A DNA stretch of 64,000 nucleotides from Zanthoxylum bungeanum (Eukaryota > Streptophyta > Magnoliopsida > Sapindales > Rutaceae). Every line of letters starts with the position of its first letter. Position 1 is the first letter of the stretch. The stretch lies in contig SKCR01032773.1 in NCBI GenBank assembly GCA_019454045.1, positions 186,001 to 250,000 of the forward strand, written 5' to 3'. The translations under genes were made by a program, and so were the position numbers. Shown here piece after piece: positions 58,253 to 64,000 of this stretch. The notes under the pieces are model-generated. The model saw only the letters and a list, made by a program, of their open reading frames with translations, was not told where the DNA came from and did no database searches.

Positions 58253-59938
58253 TGTAACACCCCGGATTATTTTTACCCATATTTTATTTTATTATTTTTG
58301 GTGGATAGAATTTGAGAATTAAATTATTAAATTTGGGGAAGTTGGAATTAAAAAGTGGTTAAGGACAAGTGTAGGGTGGCAAACGAATTGTGCCATATTA
58401 TTATATATTTATTATTTTACACTGTTAGCATTTACGAAAAGGAAAGAAAGAAAATAAATGAAGGAAAGTAAAGAGATAAGATAAGAAGGAAAATAAGAAA
58501 TAAAGAAAAAGAAGAAAGAAAAGATAAGAGACAGCAGACGCGTAAGAAGAGAAAGAAAGAAATAATAAAGAAACAAAAATAATAATAGAAAGAGATAGAA
58601 TAGAGGAAAGAGAAAGAATAGAAAAGTGAGATATACTTGAGTCAGAGAGAGAGGGACGTGAGGCAGAGGAGAGAAAGAAAGAGAAAAAGAAGGAAAAGAG
58701 AGGAAATTAGTTTTAGTCCCGATCCGACCAATCCGTAGCTCAAATCCGACTGAGTCCTTAAGGAAAAGTGTAGATCTCGACGAGGGGATCATTTTGGTGG
58801 TGGTTTCATCTTGGGAAACTTCCAATTTTCAGAGAAATCTCGGTGATCATGATTTTGTAAGCGGGGACGGTCCTGCTACCTAGTTCCTTTCTCAGTAGTC
58901 AGCTCACCAGGTGCGTGGATAAACCTGTAACATTGATGTTTTCAAAAGTATATAGTATGTATGTTTTCTTAAATGAATTTTAAGGTAATGCATTAAATGA
59001 GTTTGATTTTAGAAAGTTTATATTTTTGCTATAAGGTATGGATCGAATATTGATTATGTTGAAATCATGTGTTTGTGATATATGAGAAACTTGCATGATT
59101 TGAGATATATGAGCATGGGTTTTGAAAATGATTTTTATGTTAGGATGCACCCCGTGTACTTATATGTGCCAGATTATTGCCATGAGATAAGGTCTCATGT
59201 TGCCAGTTATTGCCGTGAGATAAGGTCTCACGTTGCCAGTTTGCTCCGGATGCCAGTTTTGCCGTGGGGAAGCCCCATGTTGCCAGTTTTGCCGTATTTG
59301 TCATGAGGTTGTGCATATAGATAAATAAACAGATTTATCATTACAGAGTATTTTTGAGCAGTATGAGTTTTATGAGAAATGAGATTTATGATTTGAGTTT
59401 TATGAGAAATGAGTTTATGAGAAATGAGATTTATGATTTCAAGTAAATGTTTGAGATAACGATTTACAGCTTATGTAATTATATATATTATGAAAGACTT
59501 GTTCGATCCACTTTGTTACTTGATTATCCACGACACTGAGCTGTGATCCATTGCACTAAGCGTGAGCTTACCCCCCATTCCTTAACATTTCAGGTTCAGT
59601 AGTTTAGTAGATCATCTTTTCCATCTGCTATTTCGTCATCATTTCCTGCCAGTAGAGAAAGGTGTGCCAACAGTAGAGTGTCTTTGTTATGTATTTTCTT
59701 GGAAGAATTTGTTGTCTAATGTTAGGCATTGAGCCTTTATTTGTTATTGAGGATATTGTGTTTCCTTTATGGATATTATGTTGAGTTGGATCATGGAGAT
59801 CCTAGTTTTATGATGATAAGATATTTTCAGTTTAGATTTTTCCTTGTATTTGGAGGATTAGTCCATATTACAGGGGAAACTCTGCCAGTTTCTAGTCTCC
59901 GTCTCACCCCTACCCTACCTAAGGGGACGGGTGTGACA
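58253..59938 (+). repeat. 3' LTR of chromovirus-like element
   Basis: 1686 bp. I can spot about a dozen differences from the 5' LTR, most of them single-base indels in homopolymers, so the insertion is young. Flanked by the ATGGG duplication. Confidence 0.95.
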
Positions 59939-60445
59939 ATGGGTCAATTATGTCTCCTGCCGGTAGCATCCTGCCTCTGACAGAGTGTTACATTATGCAT
60001 TTACCTATGTTAATTCAGCTTAAGTTATTTGATATCGTTCTTGCCTTTGGTTTACACCCTCAGTGTTGGTATATTTTTATGTATACCGATTATGTAGCCA
60101 TGCCAATTTTCAGTGCATGTGTCAGTTTATGTATCATAGCTTATATATTCAGTTCTTAGTTTTAAGTTCAGTTACGCTATGTGTTTCACATTTATGTCTC
60201 ATGTCTCAACATGCATTAGTTTTAGTTCTTCATAATTTACAGTTCATCTATAAACTTACCGATTAAGAATTTAGCATCTCCACCAGTTGTGTTCTAAAAT
60301 TAGACCTATTAGTCCCAAGCTAGTCATTAATCATATATGTCAGTTTTCAAAACTTATTTTTCATTTTTCAAAATTATGACATGGTTTATCTTTTGTTTTT
60401 GGAATTGATGGATAATTGGAATTGACGGTTACAACAGACATATGT

Positions 60446-60880
60446 ACATGTAGTTTCAGGACTAGGGGACAGTGCTATATGAACCCCTTAAATCCTAGTT
60501 TGAGAGTCGGGATGACAATATTGATTAGCACTCCTGACTCTAGTTCAATGACTTGGGGGACGACGATACGTAATGTCCCAATGCACTAGTTTAGACGTAT
60601 TGGGGGGACGACGATACGTAACGCCTCTATGTGTCAAGTTTTCTACCAGATATAGTAGTCATGTTCACATGTAGTTTTTGGACTATGGGAAGGTGCTAAA
60701 TGACGCCCTTAGATCCTAGTTTCAAGGCCAGGATAACAACATTGATTAACGCTCCTAACTCTAGTTCAGTGACTCGAGGGACAACGATATATAACGCCCT
60801 AAAGTACTAGTTTAGGTATTTTGGGGCACAATGATATGTAACGCCTCCATACATCAGATTTTCTACAAATTCTTCAGTTA
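60446..60880 (+). repeat. Tandem duplication, ~221 bp period
   Basis: Units 60446-60656 and 60667-60880 share ACATGTAGTTT, CCCTTA(A/G)ATCCTAGTTT, CTCTAGTTCA and GTAACGCCTC. About 75% alike by eye. Confidence 0.8.
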
Positions 60881-61063
60881 CTTGAGATTTTAGATTTTCA
60901 CACCATGATTTCCATATAGAATTTTTAGAATGAACTTAGTTTATATTTTTATGAGTTCATATTTTCTACAAATTTTCCAATTACTTGAGATTTCATATTT
61001 TCACATCAAGATTTCCACATAAATTTTTTAGAAGGAACCAAGTTTATATTTTTATGAGTTTAG
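60860..61063 (+). repeat. Tandem duplication, ~102 bp period
   Basis: Two units opening TTTTCTACAAATT and closing TTTATATTTTTATGAGTT. Confidence 0.85.
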
Positions 61064-62755
61064 AAGCGGTTTTTACAGCACTGTTGATTTTAATATCGAT
61101 TTTCAAATATGAATTTCATACTTTCATAATTAATTACATTACTAAAAGTAATGCATCCACATCATGTTACATTACAACTTTAGTTATGCATGTCATGTTT
61201 CCTGATAGTTATGTCTAACTCATGCAGAATGTAGATTTAAGTCATTCAGATTCGGGTCTGCATATAGCATTTTAGCTCATGATAGTTTCAAGTTCGTAGG
61301 TTGCGGTTCATGTAGTCAATCCAAGATTTCATAATTCATGCGCGGGCTAGATTAGAACCATGACACCATAGGTTTGAGATGGCTTTTGCCGAGTATAGGT
61401 GGTTTGGTTTTAGCATGCATTAGTTTCATACATTCCAGTCCAGGTAATCAAATCAGTCCATGCATGTTTAGTTCAATTTTTAGGTTCATCCATTCCCAGT
61501 TCAGGTAGTTAGACCTATATTCTAGTTCAAGTAGTTAGGCGCAGTTCATGTCTATCCAACTTAGACATTCAGGACATGTATGTTCAAGTTAGATATTCAA
61601 GTTAACTCATGCACCATCAGTTAGGTAATCAAGAATAACGAATGTATATTAGTTAGTATTCAAATTTAGCTCACATATTTACAAATCAGAGAAGCAGATG
61701 TGGTTTATGCATTTCATGTTCAGTTCATGCATTTTAGTTTAGCATTCAGATTTAGCTCAAGCATATTCAGTTTAAGTGTTCAGTGCCTAATCATGCAGGT
61801 TCAGTTTAAATTACAGATTCAGCACATGTACTTTAAGTTCAAGTAATTCCAGAAGAAGTCAGTTTGGATTAAGTCATGTTCATTAGGCAGTTTTCATTGC
61901 GGGTAGATCCAGTATATGTCATGTAGATTTCAAAATCAGATTCAGTTCATATAGTTTCAAGTCAAATCACGTCGGTTCAGCCCACATTAGCATATTATGA
62001 TGTCAATAGTTAGTTCTCAGCTCAGACAGCTCAGTATAATTTATGCAGACTCAAGTCACCATACAACATTTAGGCCATGACAAGACGCATATTATTAGGT
62101 ATATGATAACTCTCGGTCACGTTCAGGGGCAACATCTTAGAATAGTAAAGCTAGGTTCAATCATGTACCCAATTATCATTTGGATTAAGTTCAAGTTCTT
62201 TATGTCATGTATCCAGATTTCAGTTACCTCATTTGATTCCCAGTTTATTATTTATGTTGTCGTGATTCAGTACTTTAACACTCTTTTATATTATATCTTA
62301 GTTTAATCATGTATTTCACTACAGATTATTTCATTGGCCCTACATTATTCACTCACCATGTCTTTTAAAAGACATTTCCCACCTCATTTTCCAGTTTTTT
62401 ACAGGCCACATGTTCATTCATTGCTTAGAGGAGACATGACCCAACGACAGTCATTACACACCTCAGGCGTTAGTTCAGAGTCGAGCCCATTCGTCAGTGA
62501 CAAATGATGTCAAGATAGGCTATAAGGCCATATATATGCGTAAAGTATTATGTTAGTTGTATGTAGATTTTTTTTTATGTGTGTACAGATTTGTGATATG
62601 AAATAGATAAGAATTCAGGTTTATGATGTTATGTATATACGATTGTGTGCTGTGAGTCAGTCATTTCAGTACAGATAGTAGTGCATATCAGAGGTTTGGG
62701 TAATGACTAAGCCATCTCCTACCCATCACATGCCTGGAAATACCGGGATGTGACA

Positions 62756-62780
62756 ACGACGCTAATTATTAATAGTAGTA

Positions 62781-62824
<44 letters not shown>

Positions 62825-63041
62825 TACATGTATTTTAACGTCGTCTATAAAAATTCAATGTTAAATGTATTTCATATAGCGTCGCTAAATTTATAGGCGA
62901 CGCTAAAACTAACATACAACATCGCTAATAAGTTCGATGTAAGATGTTGTTACTTTTAGCTTTGCTTGTTTTTTGGCGACACTAAATGATATTTTTATCG
63001 ATAATTTTCGTGGCGACGTCAAATTTTTGGTTCTTGTAGTG
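62756..63041. mobile_element. CACTA transposon end (remnant)
   Basis: Right terminus TTCTTGTAGTG at 63031-63041 is the complement of CACTACAAGAA, the plant CACTA inverted repeat. Inward lie several GGCGACGCTA / TAGCGTCGC-like subterminal repeats (62876-62945, 63012). No matching left terminus in the window. The (TAA)n array 62781-62823 lies within it. Confidence 0.75.
62781..62823. repeat. (TAA)n microsatellite
   Basis: About 14 TAA units preceded by GTAGTAGTAA. Confidence 0.95.
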
Positions 63042-63059
63042 TAATGTCAGTCACATGCA

Positions 63060-64000
63060 TATTTCTCAGTCATATTGCTCGATTATAATGATAGTTACAA
63101 ATGCTCAATCACAATGTCACTCAAACACACAATTTATTTTGATGACATATTTGACTATAAAGCTTCATTGTACACGACATGATAATGCTTTTTAGCATCT
63201 TTGAATTGGCCGCTTGCATGACCACAAACATATTCTTTTCCAACTGTTGCTTCAATAAGGATGACCCCCCAATATTCATCACTAGCATATGTCTAGAGGA
63301 TGCGATGGCCATCATGAGGGATCTTTAAAGCTGGTGGATCTTGTGTGATCTTTTTTAGTTCCTGGACAGCTGTTGTTTAAATAGGCCCCCATAAAGGAGC
63401 ATTATTATTTAAAATTTTGGATAATTGGCTGGTGTAAATAGTAACATGAGGAATGAATTCATTAAAATAGTTAACTATTCTAAGGAGTTGTTGACTGCTT
63501 CCCAGTTAAGTTTTCATCTGGGAAATGAAACAATTCTTGAGCTATGTGAGGTCTCGAACAATATTTACCTTCTTTAAATATCATACCTAAAAATTTAATG
63601 GAAGTTTTCCCAATTTGACTTCTTCCTTGATAATATAATCCCATGTTGATTTACGATATCTCTAAATTATAGAAAAAATTGCTTGTGAATCTGGTCATTC
63701 TGGGAGAAATGAAGAATGTCATCAATGTCCATAGAGTGTGCAAGTCAAATTTATAATATCCTGATATGAGAAAAAAATATTTTCAAATTTAATATATCGA
63801 AATATCAAAAAATGGAAGGATGAGAAAAAATTGCTTCGCATCCTTCGATTTTTTGGTGACAAGATGTAGTGATACGATCTAATGTGGCCAAGTTTTTTTT
63901 CACATTTCAAACTTAGGCCATTCATAGAAACAAATAAAATCAGTTTCCTTGCACTTAATTGAGGTTATGAAAGATGAGCGTAACCCAATGAAGCTATATA
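63060..64000 (-). pseudogene. Endogenous pararetrovirus (Caulimoviridae-like) RT / RNase H fragment
   Basis: Minus-strand fragments in several frames carry the pattern of caulimovirid polymerases: an active-site region near 63710 reading DIDDILHFS, then KFLGMIFKEGKY near 63575, a thumb-side FPDENLTGKQ near 63530, and RNase H pieces near 63200-63290 (SDEYWGVILIE, then CGHASGQFKDAKKHYH). Many stops and shifts interrupt it, so it cannot make a polymerase. Such sequences are old viral DNA in plant genomes. It continues beyond the right edge of the window. LTR-retrotransposon RNase H does not have the SGQFK..KHYH pattern. Confidence 0.75.

Larger units (their letters stand above)
59944..62755 (+). 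repeat. Gypsy-type LTR sequence (X end and Y)
   Basis: 59944-59992 is probably the end of LTR X (GAGTGTTACA). From there to 62755 is AT-rich sequence full of degenerate TTCAGTTCATGCA-like phrases, ending GGGATGTGACA, the kind of 3' LTR terminus also seen at 59938 and (minus) 23915. No coding region. Confidence 0.45.

Noticed and set aside
1..64000. CRISPR arrays, bacterial operons, tRNA or rRNA genes
   Set aside because: The tandem repeats seen are LTR or 3' UTR minisatellites, not spacer arrays; no tRNA cloverleaf or rRNA sequence was noticed; all coding signs are eukaryotic transposons.

Overview
This 64 kb window looks like heterochromatic, transposon-filled sequence from a flowering plant (probably a eudicot; the species cannot be named from the sequence). 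It is strongly AT-rich, contains no intact host gene that I can recognise, and is almost entirely LTR retrotransposons of the Ty1/copia and Ty3/gypsy superfamilies, many nested and broken. Smaller parts are a non-autonomous hAT element, a CACTA remnant and a fragment of an endogenous pararetrovirus (Caulimoviridae-like).

Layout: 1-5600, 5' part of a minus-strand copia element (leader, primer-binding site, 5' LTR). 5600-7952, polypurine tract and LTR of another LTR element, apparently fused to 7953-13905, the 3' half of an Athila-lineage gypsy element (Athila-1, plus strand) holding integrase end, an unknown cysteine-containing ORF, a LOG-like gene, tandem repeats and the 3' LTR. 13906-18690, a second minus-strand copia leader plus LTR, split exactly at the LTR/primer-site junction by a 770 bp hAT element (16208-16977, 8 bp target duplication). 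18690-21303, a copia 3' end and LTR. 21304-24110, poorly assigned LTR-like and degenerate sequence. 24110-31783, a more complete Athila copy on the minus strand (Athila-2: protease, RT, RNase H, integrase, unknown ORF, LOG-like gene, tandem repeats, LTR). 31783-51371, a three-level nest: degenerate copia E (plus), whose 3' LTR holds a solo LTR (38904-50623), which itself holds a near-complete copia element (39979-49489, minus, 2412 bp LTRs, GTTTC duplications). 51372-54448 and 59944-62755, gypsy-type LTR sequence, interrupted by a young 5.5 kb chromovirus-like element (54454-59938, ATGGG duplications) that has lost most of gag-pol and carries an unrelated antisense ORF. 62756-63041, CACTA end. 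63060-64000, pararetroviral RT/RNase H remnant.

The most interesting system is the Athila family present twice: downstream of integrase, where Athila elements usually have an env-like ORF, both copies carry the same two-gene cargo: an unknown ~160-185 aa ORF with a Cys/His cluster, and a homologue of LOG, the cytokinin-activating phosphoribohydrolase. Both cargo ORFs are preceded by matching 3' splice-site-like sequences, and the LTR promoters of both copies are crowded with CACGTG (G-box) motifs. This suggests a retrotransposon lineage that captured a cytokinin-activation gene once and has since amplified it. Both copies here have nonsense codons, but copy 2 keeps an uninterrupted LOG core with the PGGLGTLEE signature.
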